This document shows, in pieces, positions 21,412 to 33,811 of a stretch of 64,000 bases of DNA; position 1 is the first letter of the stretch, and each line of letters starts with the position of its first letter. The notes beneath the pieces are model-generated. The model was not told the origin of the DNA. It made no database searches and was given only the letters and a program-made list of their open reading frames with translations. Origin of the DNA: Forficula auricularia (taxonomy: Eukaryota; Arthropoda; Insecta; Dermaptera; Forficulidae). Location: the NCBI GenBank assembly GCA_024734495.1, contig JALMQS010000321.1, positions 124,001 through 188,000 on the forward strand, read 5' to 3'. The translations under genes and the position numbers were made by a program.

Positions 21412-21618
21412 TATAACTAATTATATAACTATAGCATGAAAATTATTAGGTATAAGGCCTTAGAAACAAGTGTTAATGATTTCAAATAGTGAAGAAAAAG
21501 ATGACAAGCACTATAAAATTGTAGCTCTCTAAAATGTTAATTATATTTTTAAATTCTTTTTTAGTGGAAATTAAATTTAGTTTGTACAAAGTTTTCATTA
21601 TTAATGAATAGTTTTTCA

Positions 21619-22130
21619 TTAAAGAGTCGTAATTTTATATTTTTCAGATGAATCGTTACTCAACATTGACCAGCGTTTTATACTATTGCCAAAAAAACTA
21701 TATATTTCTTCCAAATTATCGAAATAAATTGGCACTTCTGGAACACGTTTCGCAGCATCATTTAAAATTAAATTTAATGCATGTGTCGCACAATGAACAT
21801 AATCGGAATTTGGCGCATGCTCTTTTATAAGGGCTTGTAATCCTCCATATACACCCGACGTAACCCTGTCCTCTACATTTGGACAAATCAATTCCCTAAT
21901 TCTTTTATGGTATTTAAAATTTAAGTTTTAATCCCTTCTCCACTACCATCGGCTACTGATTAAATCCCAAAAATGACTCGCAGATTTTTATTTCTTCAGG
22001 TACAGGATCATCATTTTCTGTTATCGAGATGTATCGAAAACCTACAGAAAGTTGGTCAATTTTTGACAGGTCTTGTATTGTATCCAAAATAATCTCCAGA
22101 AATGGAGATTTTTTTAATTTTTAAAACAAT
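21619..22130 (-). pseudogene. hAT/ZMYM-like transposase fragment
   Basis: Two collinear pieces. The upstream piece (about 22130-21950) contains DQLSVGFRYISI-type sequence in a broken frame; the second (21891-21619) reads GVYGGLQALIKEHAPNSDYV followed by HCATHALNLILNDAAKRVPE and FFGNSIKRWSMLS. This is the central region of TTF/ZMYM-type hAT transposases, including the region after the second catalytic Asp. Several frameshifts; no start codon or dimerisation domain remains. Confidence 0.75.
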
Positions 22131-22483
22131 ATTTTCTCTAAGTTGATTTTGAGTGAGATTATGGATAACATTTTACAAATATTTGTTTACTGCCCCTGTA
22201 TCCCGAGGGCCCTGTATCATTGATACGGCCGATACGGCGGTGGTAGCTACACCCCTGATCTGAATGAAAGTGGATCCACTGAGAAAAAATGAAATCTGTA
22301 TGACAGATCAGAAAACAGAATCAATGATCGTGATCCTAAGGGCGCATACGCAATTAATAATAATACAATAATAAAATAAATGAATTAAATCTAGATAAAT
22401 TTAATGTTTTTAGAATTTAGAGATTAATCTAAGAATTCATCAATATTCTTTTACCTCTATGAATTCTAGTGACTAGAATTCCT

Positions 22484-22582
22484 AAAGATAAGAGTAAATA
22501 GATATTTTATTTAATATGGATTTACTATGAGTTAAGGATAGTAAATCCATATTAAATAAAATATCTATTTACTCTTATCTTT
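22484..22582. repeat. Perfect 44-bp-arm hairpin
   Basis: Left arm 22484-22527 and right arm 22539-22582 are exact inverses around loop TGAGTTAAGGA. Followed by ATGTTTCACCT and ACCAACACCAC, as after the 9251 hairpin. Length and perfection suit a young foldback insert or an siRNA/miRNA-type precursor. Confidence 0.65.
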
Positions 22583-22589
22583 ATTAAAG

Positions 22590-23299
22590 ATGTTTCACCT
22601 TGCACCAACACCACAATCTCTACTGATTACTAGAATTCCTTTCTTGTTTCCGACTTTTCCGAATGATACAAACTCTTCAATCCCTTAAGTACAACATCGG
22701 TTAACTCTTGTTTTCAATTTGAAATGCAATTGAATAATTATTTGAAATTATCTTAATAATAAATATATAACCAAAAGTTAACTACTTAGGAGAAATCAAT
22801 GACGTTGTTCTCTACTTGATGCAAATATACCTATATATAAATGAATATACCATATATATCAAAGTAATTTGTTAGAGACACACTTAGAAACTTACAAATC
22901 AATTAATTACGCCATGGGAATGAGAAGTAGACTTGTAGTGATACATTATTCAATTAAAGTTAAAGTATTTTTGTAGGGTTTCACAGTATAAAAATAAAAC
23001 ACAAGTTCAATCAACTGGTGTGGGTACCACTCGACTTTCATATTAATTTGTCCTTTAATTGATCATCATACTAATTTTCTTTTTACAAATTATTAATTTG
23101 GGCTGCTCCCAAGTCGTTTGAGAAAACCAGAAAAAAACCAAAAAAGGCTTAAGTAGACTAAATAGGTACTCCAATTTCACTTAAAAGCATAGGATAGGTA
23201 TTTCTTCAAGCGATAGATATCTTAAGTTTCAAAATTCAAAGATCTACAACTTACCAACTCCGATATTTTAAAATATTTAAAATATTGTTTATTTGCGAC
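22590..23299. other. Non-coding stretch with a PLE repeat scrap
   Basis: 22795-22870 is related to the palindrome arm (GTTGTTCTCTACTTGATGCA). No gene seen elsewhere. Confidence 0.45.
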
Positions 23300-23640
23300 A
23301 CGACTAATTAATTAATTTATTTATTTATCTATCCAAAAAATACACAACATACAATATGTCGTGTCCTATTGGGTTGACAAGTCAACTGTACATAGGACCG
23401 GATTAAAATTAATAATTATTTAATTTTACAAATAATTACAATAAAGAAATATGGTGTACATTCCTAACCATTAGTTCACATTACACATTTACATACATAT
23501 CACAGCGATTCGATCCATTTAACCAATTTTTTCTTCAATACTTTCTTTTCACACGACAGATTTTTTAGATCATTTGGGAGTTTATAAAAATATTTAATTG
23601 CCACAAAATAGGCATTTTTTGGGCAATTGACTTATTAATA
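23300..23640 (-). pseudogene. LINE 3' end (last codons and UTR)
   Basis: On the minus strand a 42-codon frame ends at the TGA 23502-23500 with FYKLPNDLKNLSCEKKVLKK and KLVKWIESL. The aromatic-N/K-LP...I/L...KK pattern is typical of the extreme C-terminus of jockey/CR1-like reverse transcriptases. Sequence to 23300 would be its 3' UTR. Confidence 0.6.
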
Positions 23641-24354
23641 ATCTTTGGCAGTACAATTTACAACTTACTCCCCTTCTTTAATTACAATCGAAATTTGAAG
23701 AACTAAAAATATTTGATAAATGTACGGATTACTAAAATAAAAAAATCGTTAAAACCTTTATTTAGAAAATAGCAAAACAACAAACATTTTCGAGCAAATA
23801 GGTACTTCCGGTTTTTCGAAATTAACCATAATTTAGGGGTATTTGTTCTAGCCTCTAGGATAGCTTAAGTTTCAAATCCCGAAGTTCTGCGAATTACTAT
23901 TAACGAGATATTAAGAGGCGCTTAAAATATTTTTTTCCGACTGCCTAATTCATTCCCCAAAACTTGGCTTTTACGCATTGAATTATTATTATTATTATTA
24001 TTAAGCTATTGTATAGCTTTTATTATTGTTTGATAGGGCCTCCACTTCTCTCATTTAGCCATTCCACCCAGTCTTATTATAATCTCATGATAATATGGTA
24101 AAATAATTCGTGACATACATAAACATGCATAAAAGCCAAGTTTTAGGAAAATAAATTCAACAAAAATATGAAATCAATAAATATAGATGGACATGTAAAA
24201 TGAAATGAAATACATGCGTTTTAATTGAAGTTACTATATTCTCGCCTCATTTAATAAATTGATGATGTTGAAATTGGCAGGACATTACATCTCACTACTT
24301 TTTTGCCAAATAGTTTTTATTAATTGAACTTGGCCTTTTTACACACTTGAGAAG
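23641..24354. other. Non-coding stretch with (ATT)n
   Basis: An (ATT)n microsatellite near 23984-24002 followed by TAGGGCCTCCACTTCTC, also seen near 52229, suggests the 3' tail of a LINE on the minus strand. Confidence 0.4.
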
Positions 24355-25425
24355 ATGAGGATGGAAAGGAATATGGAATTGGAATAATTATCGGAAAATA
24401 GGTTTTTTTTTAATTAGTTTTTTCCTCTTATTAAAAACAAGGACTAAAAAGATGATCAAGGACAGTCGATGGTGGGGAAGTAATCTTCGGAGTCGAAGCT
24501 CAAATACAATGTATACATTGATTTTTTTTTTAATGGCATATTAAATACGGAATTTTCCCCAAAAAATTCTTGAATTTATTCTATATTTTTGGAATCAAGC
24601 TTTGATAATGTATACATTGATCAATGTAAAATAATTGGTTTAATAAATTTATTTATACACTTCATATTAACTTCACCTGTATGTATGTATGTAAGTATTT
24701 ATCTATGTATCAATATATATGACTTTTGTTCTGTTAAATTCCGCAAACATTTCTCTATAAAAATAATTGTTTACCTACTCAATTTAGATTCAAATTCTAT
24801 TTGACAACTGAACTTATTGCCAACTCAACACACCAACAAACGGTCAGAGATTTATGAAAGAGTCTTTAACCTTGAATGTTTATACACAAATAATTGTTGA
24901 ACAAAAGAATAATGTTACATACTCTAATAATTTCGATGTGAGAGAATTTTTTCCCATCTTTAGATTGTTCCACGGTATGTCATTTTGTTGTTATTTTTAA
25001 GTTGTTGTTGTGTGGAGAAATTGTCAATGTATAAAAATTATGTAATGATTGAAATGTTTTAGGCTGATGATGACATATTTGAAAATGTCGAAACGTTCCT
25101 GGCAACAATAAAATAAAATAAAGATAAATGATAAAAATGTGTTTTTTTGTCAAAAAAGAATAAAACCAACACCTATTTATATGAGAATTTGTATCCTCAA
25201 GAAGTTTGGTTTTTTTTTTTTATAAATTTTATTAAACCAATTATTTTACATTAATTAATGTATACATTGTATTTTTTGCTTCGATTCCGGAGATCACCTC
25301 TCCACCATCGAGTGTCCTTATTCATCTTTAGTCCTTGTTTTTAATAAGAGGAAAAATCTAATTAGATAAAAAAACCTCTTTTCCGATAATTATTTCAATT
25401 CCATTATTCCCCAATCAAGTCGATT
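24355..25425. mobile_element. TIR element with about 200-bp arms
   Basis: Left arm 24358-24640 and right arm 25205-25420 are inverted (TTTTTAATAAGAGGAAAAA type, TGTATACATTG). A hammerhead-like segment CTGATGATGACAT ... ATGTCGAAACG lies inside at 25064-25100. Frames inside are not convincing. Confidence 0.6.
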
Positions 25426-25449
25426 GGTGTAAACCTCCCAACCCAGAAA

Positions 25450-26775
25450 TCAAGAAGTTTGGTTATATATAGTTATATAAATAAATAAAAAAATTCTCAA
25501 AAAACTAATCAAGAAATTAAAAATTTAAGCTTGACTAAAGTATATACCTATATAAAAAACACTCTCAAAAGAAATATTCTTGCTTTTTGCTGTTAATACA
25601 ATCTTTTATTTTTTTAGAAAGATATTAGGTAGATTCATTATTTACAGAATCAGGTAAAAGGTTGTTTTACTAATTATTAGAAAGCTTATGAAAAATAACT
25701 TAGGTTCAGGAAAATGATTAATTCACTTTGTAGTCTTAAATAAATAGAGACGGAAATTTGCCTGAGCTAATCTCTTCCGTTTTAAAAGGAGCTTAACTTT
25801 AGAAACAAAAAGAATCTCTCCCGCTCACCGACTAATTCCCCCAATGAGTGTAGAAATATCATTTTGAAAAATGTTATTTTTTTCTTTATTTCATTCATCA
25901 TTATCTTGGCTATTTAAACATTTTCTTAGGGCTTTTGTTTTATAAGTGAAAGCAAACGGAAAATATCTTCCTAAAGACCTAACTAAAATAGGTTATTAAT
26001 TTATTTTAAGTGGTGAATATTTTATCTTTAAAAAAATTCATTTCCAATAATCTCCGAATTTCATTTTGAGCTTTGCTTAAAACCAATTATTCAGATTAAC
26101 ACCTAATAAATTATATAATTGAATTAAATCCGATTATTTAAATTTAAAAAGTGTTTTTTTTTCAATATTTTTTATAACAATTTGTTACAAAATGAACGCT
26201 TAATGTATTATACTTAAAGTATTATATAAGTTATATGCAAGTTTTTAATGATAAATTAAAAGACAAATTTCCCTGGATTTTTATTTTAGGAGAGGTCGAA
26301 TTTTAAATTGATAGAGTAATTAACAAATTCGCCAAGTGTAGTGAATAATATTGTAAATCCCCATCTATATGTAGTATGAAGTAAAAATTTCATAGCGTGA
26401 AAAATGTTTAACAAACCAGTTTTATGTAAATATCTCATTATCTATTTATGATAAAAAAAATTGTTCAAATAAATTTTATAGAGTATAAAATTCTCTAGGA
26501 AAAAGGTTATGTACATTTTTTTGATTGGAGCAATAATTTAGGAAATAATACGACTTAAATAGAATCTATCCTTTTTATGAATGAATGGCTTTTTTGTATT
26601 TATTTTGTTTCATTTCTTGGAAATGTTGATCAACAAAGTGTAGTATTAGCTCCTTTTCTAGGTCACTATACTAATTGTGATTTATTGCCTTCTAATTCAT
26701 TCATTTTTATCCATAGAGGAATTTTTATGACAACTGAAAAATAAAAATATAAAAGATACAAATGTTCACGAAGTA
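25450..26775. other. AT-rich, nothing identified
   Basis: No ORF, RNA gene or repeat supported. Confidence 0.5.
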
Positions 26776-26779
26776 TCAA

Positions 26780-27165
26780 TATGGCCTGAAATAAGTTTTT
26801 TGACCGATCCTTCATCTCCTAAAATGGATGATTACCTTTAATTTAAAATTTCTTAAAAAAAAAAAATGATTTCTACTAGATTCTGGAGAAATTCCAAGTC
26901 CTAAGTATAAATATGACCCGAAATAAGTTTTCTGATCAACCCTTCATCTCCTAAAGGAGGTGACTAACCTTAATTTAAAATTTCACTAAAAAAATAATTT
27001 CTACTAGATTCTAGAAAAATTCCAAATTACTAAATGTAAATATGACCTGAAATAAGTTTTTTAATAGACCCTTCATCCCCTAAATGGGGTGACTACCCTT
27101 AATTTAAAATATTGCTAAAAAATGATTTCCACTAGATTCTAGAGAAATCCTAAACCACTAAGTGT
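26780..27165. repeat. Three tandem copies of an about 130-bp unit
   Basis: Units start ATGRCCYGAAATAAGTTTT near 26781, 26911 and 27040 and contain CCTTCATCYCCTAAA and TCTAGAGAAATYC. They adjoin an R1 end, so they probably belong to the R1 interior. Confidence 0.65.
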
Positions 27166-27330
27166 AAATCAGGTCCTAAAATTCAACCTAAATGAATACT
27201 ACAATTTGTGACTTTAATTGAGTCCATGGGTTCCGTAGTCTTTACCTGAGGACCCTTTGAATTTGCGCTTGGCGCAAGACCGATCACAATATTTTACTCA
27301 TGCTTCGCATTGTATAAAGTAAAAATACTA
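27165..27330 (-). repeat. Dispersed repeat R1, 5' end only
   Basis: Inverse of 10503-10670: GGGTTCCGTAGTCTTTACCT and TTTACTCATGCTTCGCATTG. It ends in TAAAGTAAAA, matching the start of R1. Confidence 0.7.
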
Positions 27331-27807
27331 ATAATATATATCCTATTTAATTGAAGGATTTTGATTATTAAAATTCAAAGAACTTTTAAGATATGCAAGA
27401 GTAATATTTTCTAACAGAAAATGGTAATTTTCTTATAGTTTCTAGCTTAAAAAAGTCTCAAACTGAAACGAAATTTTGCAAAATTAACTTATTAAATTAA
27501 ATTATTTTCTTAAACTACAAGAAACTATAGGTACGAGAATATATGTTAGAACAAAAAGGAATAACAATTTTGACTTTCAAATAGAGCCTTAAAACAATCC
27601 GACAGCGAAGTGGGAAAATTACTATTATTCAGTAACATTGACAGGATTTGTTATTGGGCAGAAAGTTTGTAACTTATTCATATGATAATATCGAAGTAGA
27701 AAATTTATTTGATTATTTTTTTGAGTAAATTAAAAAAAAACATTTAATGTTTGTTTATTTATTGAGTTACTTTGTGAAGCTACTCATATATTAGGTATAT
27801 TAGACTT

Positions 27808-28325
27808 AATAAAAATATCTTGGGAATTTATATTTTATTTTTATAAAAAAATTAAGGATTGAGACCACAGGGGGGACCCTTTGCATTCATTCCAGATTTT
27901 TTCGAGGGTGAAAAGTCCAATTTTTGGGTTAATATCAAAATAAATAGCGTATTTATTGTCTCTAAATAATCATTTATTAGAATTAATAAAAATATCTTGG
28001 GAATTTATATTTTGTTTTTCTAAAAAATCAAAGATTGAGACCACAGGGAGGGACCCTTCCCAAATTTTTTCGAGTGTGAAAAAGTTTAATTTTTTCGTTT
28101 AAAATCAAAATAAATAGCGTATTTGTTGTCCCTAAATAAACTTATATTAGAATTAATAAAAATATCTTGGGAATTTATATTTTATTTTTCTAAAAAATCA
28201 AGCATTGAGACCACAGAGGGAACCCTGTGCCTTCATTCCAGATTTTTTCGATGGTGAAAAAGTTTAATTTTTTTGCTTAATATCAAAATAAATAGCGCAT
28301 TTGTTGCCTCTTAAAAACTTAGATA
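27808..28325. repeat. Three tandem copies of an about 173-bp unit
   Basis: Each unit opens AAAAATATCTTGGGAATTTA (27811, 27988, 28158) and contains TTGAGACCACAG and AAAATAAATAGCG. Spacing 177 then 170. Copies have diverged but stay in register; satellite-like. Confidence 0.7.
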
Positions 28326-29040
28326 TATTGAACATTCAAAATTATACCTGCTAGATAAACTAATTCCAGTATTCTAAAATATAATCACTTATTTGTTAGT
28401 TATTTGGAATTTCCTATTTCATAAAGAATTCTCTTCAGAAATTAAGGCCTAGAAAAATTATATCAAAACAATAACTTTATGTTTACAATGTACATATATA
28501 CCATATATAGCTATTCAACTACCACCCACAAAATATATTATTGGCTCTAACTCGTTTTTAATGGAAGGAAATCTCTCTCTATCATTCATTTCCGTATTTT
28601 CTCTCAGTGAAGAAAAACTTTTAAAAAAAGTTTTCTAATAAAAAAACAAAAAACAAAATAACTTTGGTGAAGAGAGGGAGAAGGCATTATTTACGAACAT
28701 ATTTTTGACTTTTTTATGGCATAAGCCTCTTTTTCGTGCTTTCTTCGATTTTTTATTACCACAAAATGGGTCATTATTAAATTTTATCTATTTTTTTTTT
28801 TTTTTTAAATTATTGATTTTTTTATTATTAAGAATTCAGCTAAAATTTATTAGTGCTATATTAAAAAAAAAATAATAATAATTCTCCTATCTATAAACAA
28901 TTATAGGTACAATTTTTTAATTAATTGTTTAGCACAATAGATGATTGTTAAATAATATTGTGATGTAAGATTATTCGTTCAATTGTTCTTAAATAAAGTA
29001 AATAAAACAACTCTGGGCAAAATATAATTAAAGTTGACTT
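28326..29040. other. AT-rich, nothing identified
   Basis: Poly-T run near 28791-28806; no gene. Confidence 0.45.
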
Positions 29041-29048
29041 TTGTAAAA

Positions 29049-29985
29049 CTAGTAGGCAGTGGAGTAGCCAGAAAATTTTCATGGAAGGGGGTCAATCCAC
29101 AAAGCAAAATATTTTGTGGGAATTTTGTTTTATTAAAACAAATAGTCCAGTTAAATTGTGTTTTTACCCGGAAAGTTTTGGAATAGTTGTAATTTCTTCG
29201 ACCCTTTATGTTTTTGTTTGTACTGAATCCGAATTTGAGGTTTGTTAACAAAATTTCGTGACGGAACATTGTCAAAAATGCCAAAAAATGTAAAAATCAC
29301 ATTTTTTGGTGGTTTTTTGCTTATAACTTCAAAGCTATCAACTTTTTGTAAATAACCTTACTATTCAAAATGAAAGTACATAAAATTTCCTACAAATTAT
29401 ATCATTTAGGTTTTTTTCTCCAACCAACCGTTCGGGCTCAAACGCTAGTTGAAAATTGGCGTATTTTTTTAGTTTCCGCAAATCCCCAAAAAACTCGCAA
29501 TTTTTTGGATTTTTGTAGCAAATTTTATGAACTTTCACCCTGAAAAGGAATGTTATTTACGAAAAGTTAATAGTTTTTGAGTTATAATCAAAAAACTGCC
29601 AACAAATGAGATTTTTTACCTTTTTTGCATTTTTGACAATGTCCGTCACGAAATTTTGTTATCAAACCTCAGATTCAGATTCAGCACACCACAAAACATA
29701 TAAAATTCTTGATTTTATCAATTTATTAATCAATTTATTAATCAAAACTACCCCAAAACTTTCTCGCGAGGGACCCTTTAAGAGAACAATTTAATTGGAT
29801 TGAAAAGGTACTTCAAGAAATTAAAAAAGAACATAATTCTTGATTAAACATATGAAATATAATATATTTAATTACGGTTAGTTTGCCATAAGAAACGGTT
29901 TGTCTTTGCCGTTATTCATCCCATGAGCCCTGCCATTGGAGGGGATTCTGCCCCCACCCCGAGGCTACGCCTCTTATAGTAGGTA
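29049..29985. mobile_element. hAT-like non-autonomous element
   Basis: Left end GCAGTGGAGTAGCCAGAAA and right end GAGGCTACGCCTC are inverted relatives of the CAGTGGCGTAGC ends at 20580. The interior is an imperfect palindrome centred near 29460 (GACAATGTCCGTCACGAAAT at 29636 against its inverse at 29258). Short frames inside are by-products. Confidence 0.6.
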
Positions 29986-29989
29986 TAGG

Positions 29990-30719
29990 TATATTATTAT
30001 GATAAATCAAATAATTTTAAAATTCAAATAATGAGGAAAAGTGCTTACTAAATCAGCTGATTAAAATTTAGTTCTATTGAATATAGATTATGAAGCCGCA
30101 TAATTCATATTTCCATTAAATTAAATTAAAAAATATTTATTAAGTACTTTTTTTTAGATTTTTGTCAGTTGATTGCTATTTTTTGTTGATTTAATCTTTT
30201 ATTATCTGGGGAAAATCATTTCGACTTGTCATTTAGTGGAATTGATTTTCAATCCTGGTTCATTTATTTTAGGACTTGCGTAATGTATATTTTATATTTT
30301 ATATATTTTATATTTCATTTACAACATTTTCCTTTTTATATATATAGGTTTATTATGAATAATATATTATATTACTTGTAGATTTGATGCTTTTGTCGTT
30401 GAGTTGTCTTTGAAAAGAGAAGTTTCGACTAAAAATAAGTATATTGTACATTTTTAATAAGATCTTTGTGGTTCTAGTTTTAATTTTTCAAGAATATTCA
30501 TAGCATCACTAATGCCTCTCCACCACTACCTTTTAAATTTCCATTTTTTACGTTTCAGTAGCATTAAATTATTATTTAAACATAATATGATAAAGGGAAC
30601 AATTTCCTGGGACATCGTGTTCTAATTTCTGTAATGGAACTGGCTCGTGTAGATTTGCGACATTGCATAGCGACAGATCAGGGACAATGTATCGCGACTG
30701 TCTTGATACAATGTATCCT
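29990..30719. other. AT-rich, nothing identified
   Basis: Only simple AT runs are seen. Confidence 0.45.
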
Positions 30720-31075
30720 AAGTCTATATCTTTTACTAACACTAAGATTTAGCAGTATTTTATCTAGCTGTAACTTGAAAATTATAATAGTTAAAAATCT
30801 GTACAAATTCTTAAGGATAGCTACAATTATAAGGATAAAGTCTAAAGAGTTTTAAATTTTTTGAACCATTACTTTCCCCGGAATAAAAAATTGATCGTTC
30901 AATTCCAAAAACCCCATGTTATTTAGATGGCAAACTTGCATCGCTGTGGGCAGAGGTTAAAATTGAGACTTGAAGCTTGGGGGATATCTTTTTTATTTAT
31001 TTCGAGCCATATATGAGCCTCTGTAAGCGTAAAAATTCGAAAATACCTAAAATAAGGACTACCCTATTCCAGACT
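30720..31075 (+). repeat. Family A element, right half
   Basis: Matches 1120-1455 including GGAATAAAAAA, AACTTGCATCGCTGTG and the tail AAATAAGGACTACCCTA. Confidence 0.6.
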
Positions 31076-31326
31076 TGGTTGCTAGGTGTATGTAAAGCAC
31101 TCGAGGTGAACAAGTTATATAATTTTAATTCATTTTTAACAAAAATACTTTATTCTTGTTTTTTATAAGCTACATACATCGAAGCGATTTTAGTTCGCTA
31201 AGGTTAATTTATTTCGGTTCGAATGTTCCCTTGAGCAAGTTTTGTTTCGAGGTATGTTAAGGGAGGTCCAGGGCCAACTAAATCTGCTCCAATCAAACAA
31301 CCGCTCTGAAATGAATACAACCTAAC

Positions 31327-31420
31327 CAGGGGCGGATCTACATAATTATATGGGCTTTTTGGGCTGCAGCCCAGGGCCCTGTGGATATAAAGGGCCCCCC
31401 AGCCCTCATGAAGACAATGG
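31327..31420 (+). mobile_element. hAT-like end fragment
   Basis: CAGGGGCGGATCTACATAAT followed by GGGCTGCAGCCCAGGGCCC, the type of end seen on ZMYM-like hAT elements. No partner end found nearby. Confidence 0.45.
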
Positions 31421-31752
31421 ACAATAATGTTTTTCCAAATTGCTATAGAGGTACTATCTTAAAGATTTTTTAACTTTGCCAAACACTAGCTGTGAAGCGG
31501 AGCGCTCTTTCTCCAGAATATCGTATATAGAAAACAAATATAGGACAACAATGTCAAACAATCGTCTAAATTAGTTATCAGTTCTTTCTATAAATTGTGA
31601 TTTAACAAAGGACTTAGAATTTGATGAGCAAATAAAGGAATTTGCAGAGCAGAAATGCAGAAAGATTGCTTTAAAATTTAAACTACAAATAACCTGTTAA
31701 TTACTTTTTCAATAATATCTTACAGTTGCTGTTTGTGGATCTAAGGGCCAGT

Positions 31753-31946
31753 AGTTGTATGTCGGTTGGTAAACTCGTTTTAAACGTTGACAAAGGGTAA
31801 AACCTTATAATTCACCTTGTGGCGGGGATGGCCAATCAGATGATAGGCACTTTCATCTGATTGGCCATCCCGTCAGGCACAAGGTGAATTATAAGGTTTT
31901 ACCCTTTGTCATCGTTTAAAACGAGTTTACCAACCGACATACAACT
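31753..31946. mobile_element. Young MITE with near-perfect arms
   Basis: AGTTGTATGTCGGTTGGTAA at the left is mirrored exactly at the right; arms of about 90 bp differ by only a few bases around a short centre near 31850. Non-coding. Confidence 0.75.
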
Positions 31947-31971
31947 GTCCCTATGTCACATTTGCGTATAC

Positions 31972-32655
31972 GATCAAATAGACTAAACCACTGAAAGTAT
32001 CAAAAACATATTCACACCATATGTTCGTTTGGTGCTCCGGATGGTTTATGTAATTTTTGGTCCCAATAGGTGGCCCTGCGGTCGAGATAGATATATCTGT
32101 AAATGTGACCTTCTCCGAGAAAAGGGACCTAGTGTGTGAAAATGAAGTTTTGAGAAAAACGCATTTAAAGTTTCATAACGCATTATCACTTTGAACACAC
32201 CTTCAGTTGGGAGATGCGATTTGGTATGGTTAGTTATGATTGGGTGCCGACTTTGGTGACGTCATGCCTATGTGGTGACGTATTTTTTGTAAAAATAACT
32301 ATAAGAAAGGAAAAGAATAAAGTGACGCTTCAGTCTTGTGCCAACTGTATAACGAGTGTTATCAATATCACAAAAGTTGTTTCGTTTTGAACGTTTTTAT
32401 GGGGTAAATAAATTTTTATCAGAAATCTAACTCATTTCAACTTATTCTACACCCTTTTAGGTACCAGAATCCACTCTTAAGTCGAAACCCGTTTTTTGAC
32501 ACACTAGGTCCCTTTTCTCGGAGAAGGTCACAAATAGTTTTTATGGTCCGATTAGTTCAAAATACAGATAAACCACCTGAAGCACCAAACAAACATATGG
32601 TGTGAATATGGTTTCGATACGTTTAGTGGATTAGGCGTGGGTCTATTTCAAATCT
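31972..32655. mobile_element. Non-autonomous element with about 170-bp TIRs
   Basis: Arms share AAATAGACTAAACCACTGAA, ATTCACACCATATG and TTCTCCGAGAAAAGGGACCT in inverted orientation. Between them about 320 bp without coding capacity. Confidence 0.7.
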
Positions 32656-32659
32656 AATT

Positions 32660-33390
32660 TTTTTTTTTTTTTTTTTGAAAAAAAAGTTTTTATTTACAAA
32701 TTAAAATTTACATGATTATTTTTTTATTTTACAATTATTTGAGAATTGAGCAATAAATACTACTTACCCATGTTCATATTTACAAGAATGTTCTTTTAAA
32801 TTTCACATCTATCTTGAAATACCTTACATTTTACATAATTTGAGTTTTGGGGTTTTTTTTTCTAAATTTTGGCCTTTCTAGGAGTTTTTGGCATCACTCT
32901 TAGGAGGGAAAAAATTTTATATTGACGACAATGAAACCCCAAAATATATACTTACAGATTTATATATCTTTAAATTGGAGTTTGATTAAATTAAATATAT
33001 TTATATAAAATACCTACAGTTAAACAAAATTATATTTCAAACAAACTTTTGGCCGTCCTGGGACGCTGGCCGCCAGGGCCACCTAGGCACGCCTGGCGCA
33101 GCTTGTACTAAATAAAGTACCTGGAGCCACCGAGCGATGCACGGTAACCAAATTAAAAAAAATACAAATATATATATTACACGCCCCCTGGACCCCCCCG
33201 AAACCACCCACCTCGCCCCCACCATTGCACCCCCAACCCAAATGTAAACAAACTTTTTTATTGATATTTTCATCTATAAATAAATAATTAATTTAATTAA
33301 GAAAAGATCAATTAAGCTGAAATTTGTCGAGGTCAAAATCGGTAGAGCCGTTTTCAAAATAGAACTAAGATACAAATATATATATATATA
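32660..33390. other. Non-coding; one GC-rich patch
   Basis: Poly-T at 32659-32677. A GC-rich patch at 33050-33250 includes CTGGCCGCCAGGGCCACC and a C-rich run; a 78-codon minus frame there is not recognisable. Confidence 0.4.
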
Positions 33391-33811
33391 TTTGCTATAA
33401 AGTCCATCTGTCTGATTCTTTGGGGAATCGAAACAGATGAATTTTGTTCAGATATTCAATAATAAATTTTATTTGGAATGTTTAATGTTAACGTTAGATG
33501 AAAACGTTAGACGTTAGACTTAAAAAGTTTTAACTTTCGCGTTCATCTTGGTTCAGTAACAAAACGAATCAGGTCCCAATTGCACCAAAATAGGGCAGTG
33601 ACCTGATAAAAAGTTTTAACTTTCGAGTTCATCTAACGTTAACATTAAACATTCCAAATAAAATTTATTATTGAATATCTGAACAAAATTCATCTGTTTC
33701 GATGGACTTTATAGCAAATTTATAAGAACCATACTATTAGGAAAATAGTTGAATACGCGCCTGAACTAAGGAGTTGAATATATATAAAATTTGATTATAT
33801 GACCTATTCGG

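Larger units (their letters stand above)
20757..21415 (-). mobile_element. Penelope-like element, 3' fragment
   Basis: Minus-strand order is endonuclease (21411-21113), short 3' UTR, hammerhead-like motif (20908-20868), terminal repeat. The reverse transcriptase is missing. This copy ties the repeat families of the window with CCCGAAATATATC to PLEs. Confidence 0.75.
20580..22257 (-). mobile_element. hAT element of the ZMYM-like group
   Basis: Ends CAGTGGCGTAGCTTG and inverse of CAGGGGTGTAGCTACC, with GGGCCCTGTATC beside both. Carries transposase remnants on the minus strand and a PLE fragment inserted within. I could not find a clear 8-bp target duplication (ATAGAAGA left, ATCTGAAT right). 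Confidence 0.7.
19318..22372 (+). pseudogene. LINE reverse-transcriptase C-terminus, split by three insertions
   Basis: Pieces at 19318-19484, 19893-20050, 20221-20579 and 22258-22372 together show the C-terminal part of a non-LTR retrotransposon polyprotein, which copies element RNA at a nicked target. Landmarks are the NVPQFKYYGEIL stretch, the RHYNTVVKTEITYGSENLII stretch and RVRFYGHISRLRANRLIYKV further on. Frameshifts and stops occur in every piece. The three interruptions are a Tigger MITE, a PLE-type repeat and a hAT element. The order and continuity of the pieces across the insertions are good evidence that they were once one gene. The clade is not assigned. Confidence 0.7.
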
